From: Zygnema cylindricum
Lineage: Eukaryota > Streptophyta > Zygnematophyceae > Zygnematales > Zygnemataceae
Assembly: GCA_037447655.1 (NCBI GenBank)
Contig: JBBHKE010001445.1
Location: 186,282 to 250,281, forward strand
Direction: 5' to 3'
DNA: 64,000 nucleotides
Of this stretch, positions 45,850-58,345 are shown piece after piece (positions within the stretch are counted from its first letter, which is position 1; every line of letters starts with the position of its first letter). The notes under the pieces were generated by a model. That model had not been told where the DNA came from, did no database searches, and saw nothing but the letters and a program-made list of their open reading frames with translations. The position numbers and the translations under genes were made by a program.

Positions 45850-46602
45850 TGATGATGGACACGAGGCTCGTGAGAATGCAACGCCAACTTCACGGAGTGG
45901 AATCCAAAGTCGACCTTCGATTCTTGAGAATTGAGTCAAAAATCGTAGGCTCAACACAACCTTTTATGCATGCAGTTTTTTTTTCTTCACAACATTCGTT
46001 TTGCCCTCCCCCTTGTCTTACTACTAATCCTCCTCAAAAATCATTCGGTTTATGGTTCAAATCATGTATCACATCAATTATTGCTTTGTACGACGAGAGA
46101 ATAATTGTTCGGGAATTTTGTAGATTATGCGATAATACACATTCGCGTGGGCGACGACGTCCGTACATATATATTTGTTTCAAGTGTCATATTCATACGG
46201 CTCTTTGTGCAAACTAACAAAACACACAGTAATTAGTGTGTGTTCACATTTGATTTTGTGCGAACAAAATTTGTAAATACGAGAATAGAAGTACGTAAAT
46301 CGGGGGAGACAATAAGCTGCACGGAAACTGAAAAGACATAAAAGGTTGGAGAAGTATAAGTCAAAATTAATCTGACAATGGGAACTTAGTTGTAGAGAGT
46401 GACCACAAGATTATTACACGTGAAATATGACAATTTGGAAGTGACACGAGGCTAGATTGAACTTTTGTTGCACCAAATTAAATTTCCGGAAATAGTGTTG
46501 TTTTTTGAAAAGTAGTTTACGTGCGCGCATGTTCCTTTCCATACTTACGGATTTTAAATAGTGTAGACGTAGTGATAAAGGTTCAAATGAACTCACGATG
46601 AC

Positions 46603-46612
46603 NNNNNNNNNN
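46603..46612. other. Assembly gap (10 N)
   Basis: Ten N bases cut off the end of duplicated segment copy 2 and the start of the A3 5' LTR. Confidence 1.
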
Positions 46613-46770
46613 TGTTGAAGAAAAGAAGGAAGTAAAATGAAGACTAGAAAGATCAGAAGTAAAATGAAGGAAGAAAAGAAGTTGTATTTGCATTGTACTT
46701 AATATATTGAATATCTTTTTGGAGGAACACCATTGTTGTGTGTGTATTTTATTTGGTTTGTAATCTTTCA
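46613..46770 (+). mobile_element. Copia family A 5' LTR, 3' part (element A3)
   Basis: The sequence GAAGTTGTATTTGCATTGTACTTAATATATTGAA to TAATCTTTCA matches the end of the A3 3' LTR. The start lies in or beyond the gap. The primer site TGGTATCGGAGC is at 46773-46784. Confidence 0.85.
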
Positions 46771-46808
46771 ATTGGTATCGGAGCGGGTTACTGGCAACAT
46801 TTGCCGGT

Positions 46809-48110
46809 ATGGCGGAGAAAGGGAAATCCCCGGCGGAAGCTAGTGGGGGAGTTAGTGGAGGAGGAGTTACAGGGACACAATATGATGAGTATGACGAATG
46901 GGGGGAGAAAAATGTGAAGATGGACGAAGGAACGTTTGAACGCTTTCAAGAGTTTCTCAAAACACAAGAAGATGATGGAGATGGAGGAGTAAGTGGAGAC
47001 TCACGCAACTCTAAGAAAATAAAAAAAAAGAAGGGGGAATCTAAATTTTATCAGGAAGAGGAGGAGAGCAAAGATGATGATTTTAAAGTGTTTAATAAAA
47101 TCATCGTCTTCACGGGTCCAACTATGCAATTTGAAAGAGATACATTCGAGGAGTATTCACACCGAAAAAACTTTGGGACATCGTTATCAGGGAAGAAACA
47201 CGAAAAAATCCTTCCGTGGATCCAGCCGGAGCACATAAGTGGGACAAGAAAGATATGGCGGCCTCCACTGCACTGATACAAAGTTGTGCTAGTTCTATGC
47301 ATTAACACCTTCTAACTCATGATAGGGCTTTTGATTGTTTGACCACTTTGCAAAATGCGTTTGAAAAGGGGTTTGAGGCGAATGAAAATTATTTCTTTGA
47401 AGAATATATTGGGTTTAGAATGAAGGAGAATGAGTCCATTGATGATGGAGTCAAAAGGCTTAATTTCATCATAGAACAACTTAACTCACTCAATAACTTC
47501 TCTACAGAAAAAGAGAGGTTGTTTGTCTTTATGAGGAGTCTTCCAAGCAAGTTTGCGGTAGCAAAGGACATTATCAAGGGGCGAGAGAAACCGACGATGG
47601 CATACGCTATCAATCACTTGAAGAGTACAGAGAAGGAGAAAGCAACACCGAAAGAGGAAAACAAGGGGTCTTCCTATCAGAGTAATCAAGAGGAGGATGA
47701 CGGAGGAGCTTACAGTTTTAGGGGAACTAGGAAGAGAGGAGGTGGACATCATGGATGAAGAGGCAGGTCATAAGGCCCAACGAGAGGCTCATACCAACGT
47801 GATACCTCTCAGATGACTTGTTACAATTGTAACGAGATTGGGCATGGCTCTTTTGAATGCCCAGACAAAAGTAAACAGTGTATCGTTTGTCATAAATGGG
47901 GACACACTGGTCGGGGTTGTTATCAAAATAAGGGAAACAATCGCGGAGGGGGAAAATTTACAGCCATGGGAAGTGGAGGAATTGGCTCATTGGGTAGAGG
48001 GGATTTTGTTGGGGATGGGCCAGTGGGACAGGATCAAGAATTCTTCATTTCACTTATGGAGGAATCAGAAGAAAAAAAGGATATCTTGTTTCACACACGA
48101 GGGAAAGAGA
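46809..48110 (+). pseudogene. Copia family A gag (A3), broken
   Basis: The ATG at 46809 opens 25 bp after the primer site. Gag runs to 47276 with a frameshift near 47110, resumes at 47339-47758, and a TGA at 47756 precedes the zinc-knuckle frame 47813-48289. Both knuckles are complete (CYNCNEIGHGSFEC and CIVCHKWGHTGRGC), the only family A copy here where this is so. A Gly-rich linker follows. Confidence 0.9.
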
Positions 48111-49450
48111 GTAAAGAAAATTTTAACAATTGGATCATACACTCAGGTGCTACTCATCACATGTGTTCAGACCCAAGACTATCCAGTGATATTAGAAAAA
48201 TCACTATACCAAAATCCATCATAGTGGCTAACGGTTCGATGATGGTTATTGATACAGTGGGAACAGTACGATTGGATCTACCGACATGAGATAGGGAAGG
48301 GAAAACTAGAGTCAATAGAGTACGTTTTAATAATGTGCTTTATAATCTAGGGGGGTGCATCAATCTCTTAAGTGTCCCACAACTTCAGAGGAAAGGTGGA
48401 AGAGCCACATGCATGGAAGGGGGTAGAATCATTTTAAGTAGTAAAACATAACCATTTGCAGAGGAGGTTGTAACTGAAAATATGCAAAGTAGGCTGATTG
48501 GAGAAAACCAAGAAATATGACGGCGGACGAAGAAGGGCACCTTCATTCGGCTGAGGTCAACAAGGAGGACCTCACGTTGTGGCATCATCGTATGTGTCAC
48601 ACTTTAGAGAGTAATATCGAAGAGATGATTCGCCATGGTGCGGTTCGGGGACTAGACGTGAGGACAGGAGAAAAGGTTATCGGATGTGTAGGATGCACAA
48701 AAGGGAAGAATAAAAGGAAGCCTCATCCGGTGGAAAACCTTCAGTTCAAAGCGAATGCCCTTTTAGACCTAGTTCATGTAGACCTTTGTGGTGACATACA
48801 TCTAGAAACCATTGGAAAAAATAAATAAATTATGGTGATAGTTGATGATTTTAGCAGAAAGACATGGGTGTATCTTTTGAAGGCAAAATCAGAAGCATTA
48901 GCGACATTTAAAGATTTTGTGGTTATGGTTGAGAGGGAAAGTGGGAGGCAAGTAAAAGCAGTACGATCGGACCGTGGAGGTTAATTTCTTGCCTTTGCCG
49001 AATATTGTAAGGAGACGGGGATTAAGCAGCAATTCACGGCTCGTTATTCCCCACAATCAAATGGAATAGCAGAGAGGAAAAATCGGACATTGCAAGAGAT
49101 GGTGAGGGCCATTCTCCATACAACAAAACTCACTTATCGTCTTTGGGGAGAGGAAATCAGGGCGGCTAATCATGGTTCCAATCGGAGAATAAACTCGGCT
49201 TTAGGTTACAAAACACTGGAGGAACTTTGGAGTTGACAATTGCATACAATAAAAAATTTAAGGATTTGGGGATGTGAGGCTATGGGGTATGTAGAAGAAA
49301 GAAACCGAGAGGGAAAGTTTGCAGCACAGTCATGGGAAGGATACTTTCCGCGATATAGTGAAAACTCGATGCAGTATCGGATTGATAATCCCGTTACTAG
49401 GAGGGTCCGAGAGTCTAGAAAATATAGAGTTCAATGAAAATTTGGAATAG
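48111..49450 (+). pseudogene. Copia family A protease-integrase (A3), broken
   Basis: The protease motif reads WIIHSGATHHMC: the catalytic Asp position is His. A TGA follows at 48287. Integrase shows HHRMCHTLE ... IGCVGC, then HVDLCGD, in frame 48517-48828, which a TAA ends. The core continues in another frame with RSDRGG followed by a TAA where the motif has Glu-Phe, then GIAERKNRT. The post-integrase piece is at 49240-49437. Several independent lesions make this copy inactive. Confidence 0.9.
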
Positions 49451-51459
49451 ATGGTAAAAGGAGCTAATGAGTCTAAACGCGCCCATGATTACGAGGAGGA
49501 TAGTCATTATGAAATTTTCACAGCAGAGGAGGAGGAAGAAGAAGAAGTCTTGATGGAGGTAGGGACAAAGAAAAAAGTGCGATTTATAGAGCAGGCTTTA
49601 GAGAAAGTTCCGAAACCTAAGTCTACCAGCAACGAAGCACAAGGGGACAAGGTCACTAGAGAATCATCCACTCACACAAACAATGTAACATCAAAACAGA
49701 CACCTTTTGAAAAGGAGGGTGATGACAAGATTAAGAGCAGTGATTCGGATAAAGAATTTGCAGAAGACGTACGGAAAAGCAAGAGATCAAAGAAAAGGAA
49801 GGCACCGGAACGATTCTCACCAGGGCAATCTTATAAAAAGCAAACCAGTTATCAGAGGGCAATTTCCGAGCTTAGAGAAGGAAGGGCGGAATCCTTTCTC
49901 TTATGAAAGGCAATTACAGAAAATCGTCCGGCCGATCCTCAATCATACCAATAGGCTAGAGACTCAGACGGATGGGAGGAGAAGTGGAAACCAACATTTA
50001 TAAATGAGTATAATACTGTGAAAGCAAATGTGTGCTTCGAAGAAGTAGACTTACCAGTTGGTAAGATGGCAATAGACTCAAAGTGGGTTTTTAAGACAAA
50101 GATAGGTGCCTCAGGAGAAATTCCTAAGTATAAGGCGCGATTAGTATGTAAAGGCTTTCAGCAGAAGGAGGGTATTGATTATTCAAAGACTTTTGCTCCA
50201 GTGGTTAAGTTTGATTCTTTGCGAGCAATTATTGCAATGGCGGCGGCGAAAGGAATGCATATCCAACAGTTGGATGTAGAGACAGCTTTCTTAAATGGAG
50301 AATTAGAAAAAGAGGTGTATATCAAAATTATAGAAGGAGTTCCTAGAAAGAATGGAAAAGTATGGAGGTTGTGGAAGGCTTTGTATGGTTTGAAGCAAGC
50401 ACCAAGAACATGGAACCATAAGTTTCACAAGGTCTTACAAATTTTGGGATTTAGGAGGCTTACTGCAGATTGTGGAGTGTATATTCGGGGAGAAGGTAGG
50501 GACATGATAATTTTCAGTGTGTACGTCGATGAATTCATTTCAATCTCTCACAACTTGGATTTACTTAGAGAATTAAAGATTGAATTTCGGAAGTATTTTA
50601 GAATCACAGACTTAGGAGATATACAATACATTGTGGGAATTCAAATTCAGAGGAGGAGGAACCGAGATATTAAGTTGAGCCAAGATCAATATGCAAAAGA
50701 GGTACTTGAAAGATTTGGTTTTTTAAATTGTAAGCCACTTGGAACTCCCCTTGATTCTCGTGATAAGCTTTCTAATTTTGTTAAAAGTCCCGACGTTGAT
50801 GTTCCGTATAAGGAGGCGGTCGGTAGCTTGATGTATTTAAGTGTCGGTACTAGACCTGACATTAGTGTCGCAGTGAGTGTCGTTAGTCGGTATTGTGGTA
50901 ATCCGAAAAAAGTACATTGGGAGGCGGTGAAGAGAATATTTAGGTGTTTGGCGGGAACACTTAGTGTTGGAATAGTTTATAAAAAAAATAAGAGTTTGAG
51001 TTGTTATGGATATTGTGATGCCGACTATGGAGGGGACCATGATTGAGGAAGGTCTACGTCAGGCTATGTGTTTTTACTTGCACGAGGAGCTATCTCGTGG
51101 AATTCCCGTTTGCAACCTACCGTGGCACTTTCATCAACAGAGGCGGAGTATATGGCTACATGTCATGCTGCGAAGAATGTTGTGAGGATTAAAGAATTTC
51201 TATCGGAGGTTGGAGTGGAAAAAGAATGCATGCAAATACTAAGTGATATTATGTCTTCCATTGCACTTAGTAAAAATCCTATTTTGCATAAGCGCACTTA
51301 ACACATTAAAATTCAGTGGCATTTTGTTTGAGATTTGGTTGCGGAAAAAAAAGTTGAATTTTCGTTTGTTCCTACAGAAGAACAAGCTACTGATATGTTA
51401 ACTAAAGCAACATTTAAGGAAGTTTATGAGATGGGAAAGAAATTAGTTGGCATGGAGTA
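49451..51459 (+). pseudogene. Copia family A reverse transcriptase-RNase H (A3)
   Basis: After an acidic linker (49451-49906), the frame 50018-51046 carries an almost complete RT: KYKARLVCKGFQQ, QQLDVETAFLNGELE, LWKALYGLKQAPRTW. The catalytic box reads YVDE, with Glu at the second Asp position. RNase H begins YCDADYGGD and is cut by a TGA at 51044; it continues with SSTEAEYMA (51068-51301) and VPTEEQATDMLTK to about 51459, with stops at 51299 and 51329. The TAA at 51458-51460 is probably the original end of pol. Confidence 0.9.
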
Positions 51460-51494
51460 AGAGGGGGCTTTCAGTATCTCAGTAAGAGGTTGAA

Positions 51495-52043
51495 TGTTGG
51501 ATTTGGAACTGAGAACTCTGTTAGCGACGAGTCATTCTCGTAGCTAAAGCAGCGACGACCAGCGACGAAGTAGTTTCGTCGTTGGATATTTGAAGTGCGA
51601 GCGACGAAGTAGTTTCATCGCTGGATATTTGAAATGACGTAGAAATTAAATGTTTGTTTCGTTTCACGTATGTTTCAATAGTACTATAGAAGTGACGTGG
51701 AAATTTCTTGGTAGTTTCGGTTCACGGATTTTCAAGTCGTACCGTGTGATTCAAGTTGGTTCGCGGTTAATCGTACTGTGTTGTTCAAGTCAATTCAACT
51801 TATCGGTCGTTCATTTCACCGCGTTGACTCTTACGCGATTCTAGTCGTGTACCTATATATATTGGTTGAGACTTTATGGTAGTATTATCTTTTGGAGGCG
51901 TAGCTTGTTAAGGAGGCGTAGAAAGGTCAAACGTAAAAGGAAGGAAGAAAAGAAGTTGAATTTGCATTGTGCTTAATATATTGAATGCTTTTTGGAGGAA
52001 CACCATTATTGAGTGTGTATTTTTTTTGGTTTGTAATATTTTA
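51495..52043 (+). mobile_element. Copia family A 3' LTR (element A3)
   Basis: It begins TGTTGGATTTGG after a purine-rich tract (GTAAGAGGTTGAA) and ends TAATATTTTA, where the other copies have TAATCTTTCA. A ~35-bp internal duplication is visible (GCGACGAAGTAGTTTC twice, 51559 and 51602). GA-rich low-complexity DNA starts at the very next base. Confidence 0.85.
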
Positions 52044-52850
52044 GGAGAGAGGGAGCTAGGGAGAGAAAGAGCGAGAGGAAGAGGGAGAGACGCGGATTGG
52101 GAGATTGGGAGAGATCGAGAGAGGGAGAGAGTGAGTGAGCAAGAGAGGGAGCAAGGGACAAAGGGAGCGAGGTAGATAGGGAGAGATTGAGAGTGGGATA
52201 TAGTGAGAGAGGGATAGAGGTAGAGAGGGAGAGTTGGAGAGAGGGAGAGTGGGAGATTTAGAAAGAGTGAGAGAGTAAGGAAGGGAGAGATAAAGAGAGA
52301 GATATAAAAAGATTGAGAGAGGGAGAGAGTGCGAGAGCAAGAAGGGAGCTAGGGAGAGAGGGAGAGAGGAAGGGAGAGAGAGGAAAGGGGCGAGAGAGCA
52401 AGAGAGGAAGCGAGGGAGAGAGGGAGAGAGGGAGAGATTGAGTGTTGGAGAGAGTGAGAGAGCAAAAGAGCAAGAAAGGGAGAAAGTTAGAGAGGGAGCG
52501 AGAAAGAGAGGGAGAAATCGAAAGGGGGAGTAAAAGAGAGAGTGAAAGATAGAGCGAGCAAGAAAGGGAGTGAGGGAAATAGGGATACATCAACAGAGGG
52601 AGAGATTAAGAGTTGGAGAGATCGAGATAGCAAGAGAGCAAGAGAGGGAGCAAAAGAGAGAGGGAGCAAGAGAGAAAAGAAGTAATCGAGTGAGGGATAG
52701 ATCGAGAGAGAAAGAGAAAGTGAGAGGGAGAGATGGAAAGAAGGAGAGATAAAAAAAGAGAAAGAGCAAGAGAGCAAAGAGGGAGAGTGGTAGAAGGAAC
52801 AAAAGAGAGAGGGAGATAACGAGAGATGGAGGGAGGGAGAGTGGGAATTA
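52044..52850 (+). repeat. GA-rich low-complexity array
   Basis: Degenerate GAGAGAGGGA, GAGCAAGAGAGG and GAGATTGAGAG units run with no pyrimidine-rich interruption. It abuts the A3 LTR exactly. Ser/Leu/Pro-rich minus-strand frames are artefacts. Confidence 0.9.
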
Positions 52851-54159
52851 AGTGTTGTCCATAGCCATTTCTAGCCATGGATTCACCCTCGGAAGCACCA
52901 CAGACTACCCAAAAACAGCCTACTTTGAATCAACACAGAATTCTACAGAAACAACAAAACAAGCTGAAACTACATTAACAGATATTATTTAGGCTATAGA
53001 ATAACCTCACAAAGTTTCAAACAAATATATTAAACAGAGCGATCACATCATCTAGACAAAGTTACAGAAAAACAGTTTGCCAGAACTTTGATAAAACAGA
53101 CTAACTTCACAATGAAGTAAAACACAGACCAGGCACACAATAGGCCTGAAAATATGTGACAATATTAAAAATATAAAGAGGAACACACATGCAGAATTTC
53201 AGATAATTTTGCCAACATATCTGAGAGTAATCCTCAGATAAAATTACCAAAAACACCATAAACAGTTTTTGGTCCAAAAGTTCCCCTAAGTGCAAAAATG
53301 ACTAAGTCCTACAAATATATACTAGAGCTCATTACTGAGTGTACGGAAGCATACCAGCCGTACGCAATCTACAAGCTACCTCTATTAATGTTAGTATACC
53401 CAAATACTTCGAGGTATGCCAGAATGAATAAATCTACACTAATAACTAATACACAAAAAGACAAACCATTGTTGTAAATATTTACAAAGTACACACAATC
53501 TCACAAAACGTATGCTCAGTCATGCTGAGTCACTCAACGAAACTCCTCAAATTTCGTCAAACAATCCGGGACGTCCAAAATAAACATCGTGTGATTGACG
53601 CGATTTCGCGTCCCCACTACTTGAAAAGTAATAGCGGCTTACATCCGTCGTCCGTCACTCTTATTCGGCACCCTCGATGTCACGCCACGTGGTCACAAAA
53701 AATCCAAACGAAATCCACGCGAGTCATCAAATATCCCACGACGTCGCGAAGCGAATTCACGTCCACTTGAAATAATAATCGTACAACCGAAATCATTTCC
53801 GTACTGCAACCGCGTCCTTTGCAATAAATGCGGCTTGTCACAAATGAAGTACACGTCATTTGTCATAAACGTCGACTGTCGCATGTAAAGTACAATTGTC
53901 TAAATTAGATGCTCCGTACTGGTGACGTACATTTCGTATATTTCACATCGGATCGCGTCGCAATCCGCCGTCCATTTCTTGACGCAATCCACGCCACTCA
54001 ATTACACCCTCACGTCCCTTTAATTTATTCGTACATTTACTCCCCCAATCCGTAAACCCATTCGAACCACCACATTAATTTCTAATAAATTATGCAGCAC
54101 GCGAAACGTCGCGCACGCACAAAATGTCGCGTACGCACGAAACCAACTTTTCAAAACAA
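52851..54159. other. No gene seen; dispersed repeat at 53730-54150
   Basis: 52851-53520 is AT-rich unique-looking sequence. From about 53730 (GTCCACTTG, AAATGCG, CGCCGTCCAT, ACGAAACCAACTTTTCAAAACAACA) it is homologous to 57055-57410. The frame at 53522-53770 has no recognisable domain. Confidence 0.5.
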
Positions 54160-55155
54160 CATTAAGGGGGGTGGGAGAGATAGAAAAAGAGAGAGCGAGA
54201 GAGGGATAGAAGGAGAGAAAGTGAGAGAGAGGGAGAGAAAAATAGAGAGATCGATAGCTGGGAGAGAACGAGAGAGTGAGAGAGGAAGCGAGGGAGAGAG
54301 GAAGGGTTGGAGAGAAGTATTAATTGAAAGGAGAGAGGCAAAGAGGGAGAGATGGAGAGAGGGAGAGTAGGAGAGAGATAGATAGGAAGAGAAGGAGAGC
54401 GACCATAAGGTAGAGAGGGATAGTGGGAGAGATGGAGAGATCGAGAGAGGGAGAGTTCAAAAGAGAAACAGAGGGAGCAAGGGAGAGAGGGAGCGGGGGG
54501 GAGAGGGAGAGAGTGAGAGAGCAAGAACGGAGGGAGGGAGAGAGGGAGAAAGAGGGAGAGAGAGAACGAAAGAGGGGGATATTGAGATAGGAAAAGTTCA
54601 AGAGAGTGATAAAATGAGAGAGCAATAGATGAAGTGAGGGAGAGAGAGAGCAAAGGAGCGAGGGCGAGTGGGAGAAATCAAGAGAGGGAGAGAGGGAAAA
54701 GGTGAGAGAGGGAGTGACGGAGAGAGGGTGCGACGGAGAGAGAGGGGATCGAGAGAGGTAGAGAGGGAGAGAAGGAGAGAGGGAAAAAGATATAGAGGGA
54801 TAGGTGGAGAAAGGGAGAGATTGAGGGTGGGGGAGAGCAAGAGTGCAAAAGAGGGAGGGAGGGTGAGAGAGAGTAAAGGAGAGACGGGGAGATGGAGAGA
54901 GCGAGAGAGGGACGAGGGAGCAAGGGAGCGAGGGAGCGAGGGAGAGAGCGAGAGATGGAGAGAGGGAGAAAGGGAGAGAGGTAGCGATGAAGAGATCGAG
55001 AGAGGGAGAGAACGTGAGAGCGAGCGATGAAGTGTGGGAGTGAGGGAGAGAATGAGAGATTGAGACAAAAAGAGAGGGAGAGAGGAAGAGAGAGAAAGAG
55101 ATCGAGAAAGGAAGAGAGTGAGAGAGCGAGAGAGGGAGCGAGGGAGAAGGGTGTT
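54160..55155 (+). repeat. GA-rich low-complexity array
   Basis: About 1 kb of GAGAGAGGGAGAG-type purine sequence with GAGCGAGGGAGAG variants. A 299-codon Ser/Leu/Pro frame on the minus strand is a product of the repeat. The repeat is flanked on the left by AAGGGGGGTGGG, which could be an old polypurine tract. Confidence 0.9.
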
Positions 55156-56684
55156 GGATCGTTACAACATAAACATTTGGTGCAAATGCAAGCGAAAGCA
55201 TTAAAGATGAAACACACACAAGAGAGAAATAACACTAAAGGAAGCCAATATATACCATAGAGAATTTTTACATAATTTCCTCTCACCCTCAAAACTTCTA
55301 ACTCCTCTAACTCCTCACTCCTCTTACTCCTCACTCCTTTGACTCCTCGATAATCTACAAGGAGGACCTATGCTAACTCAATTGATAAAACCTCTCTCTC
55401 TCTACGCCTGAATATACTCTTTCTCCATACGTAACATAACAACGTCAAACCAAATATATATTTAATACCTACTGAGGGCCCACTAATCAAACTACAACAA
55501 CACGTAAAACAACAAAGTACATTAAGGTAGAAGTCAATTTTATTCAACTACACTTTAAACGTAATCCCAAACAAAATCTAGGTGCCAAACAAAATCTTAG
55601 TCAAGTATCACGAACAACATCTCAATAAATATCACGTGCGCAGAATGCGCACATCTCAAACAACAAACGTACAAATAATCACAAGGAATAATGTACGTAG
55701 TCTTCTCGTAACATTGTAGCTTTTTTTCTTGGTCTAAAATAGACCGGGGAGACCACCCAAATTATCACTTGTCAAAAAATCTAAGTAAGACTAAGCCAAT
55801 GAACAATGATATTGAAATTCATCCTCCAAATGACAAACATGCGTACATAGATGCATCAATCAAACGTACAAAAACGCATGGCGAACACTAGGGTCTCATG
55901 CAATAAAGCTTAACAAAGCTTCTTCATCAATAAAACCCTAGGAAAAATGAATAAAACAATGCATAACCAACAAGTATATTAATATATACATATAACAACA
56001 AATGAAAGCAATCTCACATAAACAAAAGTTTAATCAAATAATAAATGTATCACTTAAATGCATGTATCACTTAATGCTAATCGACAACTCTAAATTACTA
56101 TATTTGGTCCCTACTTTTCAAGCAAGCATTGATGATCCATTCCTAACAAATCTCATTCCTATACATACACCTGTGAGATGTCAACGAATCACTAAGTGTC
56201 AAAATGACCAACGAAAATTACATAACTTCCTATTAAGTCCTATTTACACACATAAGAACAAACTACTAAGGGTGAACCTCCATCAGGCGAAAAAGTGGGG
56301 TTCATTACTCGAAAAAGTGCATTCAGGTACAGACCCAACTCATTTCTGTACAGGGCCGCACTGTTTTTTTTTTTTTTATAAAAAATGATTACTCGAGATT
56401 CGTCAAGATTCTCCAAACTTTTAAGCTACAATGTCGACCGTCCGATTATGTGTTATTGAAGCAAGTTGTCACTTCGTCCAGGGATTAGGTAGTCTCCTCC
56501 GAGAGGAGACTGGCCAATCACCAGATGTGTAAAATGTTTACGCGTGGAAAGATCACGTACGAGCCGCGCGCCTTCAGAAATTTGCCACGCGCCTTCGGAC
56601 AAGCGGGAATCAAATCCCAAGGAAAACCACAAGAAATTCTTTGTCGAAGAATGTGTTGTGATGCCTCCTCCACCATCCGTTAAC
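55156..56684. other. No gene seen
   Basis: It starts TGTTGGATCGTTACAAC right after the GA array and contains GCAAGCGAAAGCATTAAAG, faintly like the family C LTR (GCGAAAGCATACAC). It may be a diverged minus-strand LTR, but no far end or primer site was found. A short CTCCTCACTCCT run is at 55295-55345. Confidence 0.35.
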
Positions 56685-57002
56685 ATCCGGAATTTGCGGC
56701 ACCACGACGTAACACAAACGACAAAACAACCACAAAAAGGACAAAACACGAACATACAAATTGTACATTCACAAAATTAAATTTTGCTGTTGGATGTACA
56801 AATACGAATTCAGATATTCTGCTTTTGGAATCTTTGACATGCTCACCGTCAAAACATAAACCTACGTGCATCCAATCGAAAGATACCACGTACGCGATAG
56901 ATATTATGCTGACACGACCTGATGGAGAAATGAACGAAATATTATTGCCAGTAAACGTATCCGTACGATTATTGTCGGCGCTTGATGGAGAAGGGGCCTA
57001 AG
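56685..57002 (+). CDS. Unrecognised open frame without an early ATG (possible exon or element remnant)
   Basis: A stretch of about 105 codons is open between a TAA and the terminal TAA at 57000-57002. Its second half looks protein-like (DIMLTRPDGEMNEILLPVNV), with a balanced residue mix unlike the low-complexity frames around it. I do not recognise the family. No in-frame ATG precedes that part, so it would be an exon or a truncated transposon frame. The flank from 57055 is a dispersed repeat. Confidence 0.2.
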
Positions 57003-57054
57003 AGTCAACTAAAATTCTTTTTTAACGAAATCGCGTCATTTGCCAAAAATGTCG

Positions 57055-57410
57055 CTGACTTATTTAACGTCCACTTGCCAAATAAGACGTTCTATACCAT
57101 CGACATCCTTTTTTCATAAATGCGCGTGTCACATTATGTTTCGTACGGGCGACATACATTTTCAACATTTCAAATATTTCAAAGAGCATCGCTTTCGCGA
57201 TCTGCCGTCCATGTCTACAACAAATTCCATAAAATACGTGCGCTCGTTCGCGTCACTCAATTTCGATTTTGTACATCCCAAAAAAATTTATCCGTACGTT
57301 CACTCCCTATATCTACAAAACCATTCGACCTCCGCATTACATCAGGTAACAATTTACGCACGAAAAGTCGCGTACGCACGAAACTAACTTTTCAAAAACA
57401 ACACATAATT
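57055..57410. repeat. Dispersed repeat, related to 53730-54150
   Basis: It shares GTCCACTTG, CCGTCCAT, ACGCACGAAACTAACTTTTCAAAAACAACA and the order of several CGTAC-rich phrases with the earlier copy. The frames at 57040-57446 have no known domain. Confidence 0.5.
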
Positions 57411-57606
57411 GTCCGTACACAATCAAAGGAATGTAATCGAATATAAACCACGACAAGGTGAAATAGAATCGGCAGTACAATATGAATGTCGCAACCTAAA
57501 GGACAAATCACCACACCAAAGCGAAAATAGAATCGTGCGTCGGGATGCGAAACATTGTCATTCTCACGGACGCCCGATTCTACAAGGTAACCTCAAAACC
57601 TCAAGT

Positions 57607-58060
57607 CAGAGGTCGTGAAAGGTCAACCGAAACCGTAATCGATTGTAAACCGACTGCCCGTGTGGGATCCGGAACGGATTCGGTTTCCAAATTTGAGAGG
57701 TCGGGCGGATTCGGGCGGGTGATTCACGAAAAAAACAAAAAAAAATAGTTTATGTTTGGGTAATAAAAAAACGAAAAACATTGAAGGTTTGTACTCTCCA
57801 TACTATCTAACATTATTATACTTTGTACTCTTCGTATCGTGGAAGTACGTGACATAATTTTGTGATTTTTCGGGTACGGGCGGGTAAGGGTAGTCGCGCG
57901 AAATCGAGTTTCGGTTAATTTTTTTTCCTAAACGCGTTTCAGGTAACGGTTAACAATTTAGGAGCGTGATATAACCCGGTCCGGCGTCAGGTGATCAGAT
58001 TTTGTGAAAAAAAAAACGGTCGGTTTTGGTTATCTAAAATTCTGACTTTTGCGACCTCTG
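57607..58060. mobile_element. hAT-type element F1, 454 bp, exact 8-bp target duplication
   Basis: The ends are CAGAGGTCGTGAAAGG and CTTTTGCGACCTCTG; CCTCAAGT lies immediately outside both (57599-57606, 58061-58068). It lacks the internal triplicated block of F2 and F3, so it is a deletion form. There is no coding capacity. The CAGAGGTCGCAAA-type end is like many plant hAT elements. Confidence 0.93.
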
Positions 58061-58068
58061 CCTCAAGT

Positions 58069-58345
58069 GAGCCAACAAGTACCTAAGTACAAATTGACCA
58101 ATCAGCAGCGGCACGCGAAACGTGCGCCGGCAAAATACTATGACAGAATACTACCCTAAAGGCCACTGCGATCAATATGACACAAAACCGTATAGTGATC
58201 TAGACTTGTCGTACAAATACCTAAATAGGACAATACGCAAATTACACAGACGCCAAACTAATCACTAAAGCCAAGCATACCATGATTGCAAAACCTAACA
58301 AAAAGGAGTATGGAAAAGAGGGAGAGAGGGAGATAGGGAGAGAGG
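58069..58345. other. No gene seen
   Basis: AT-rich sequence with a short GA run (58316-58345) directly before the family C LTR. Confidence 0.4.

Noticed and set aside
52056-52878. Minus-strand Ser/Leu-rich frames
   Set aside because: Low-complexity artefacts of the GA array next to the A3 LTR.
54162-55334. Minus-strand frames of 156-299 codons
   Set aside because: Ser/Leu/Pro-only composition from the GA array; no real protein character.
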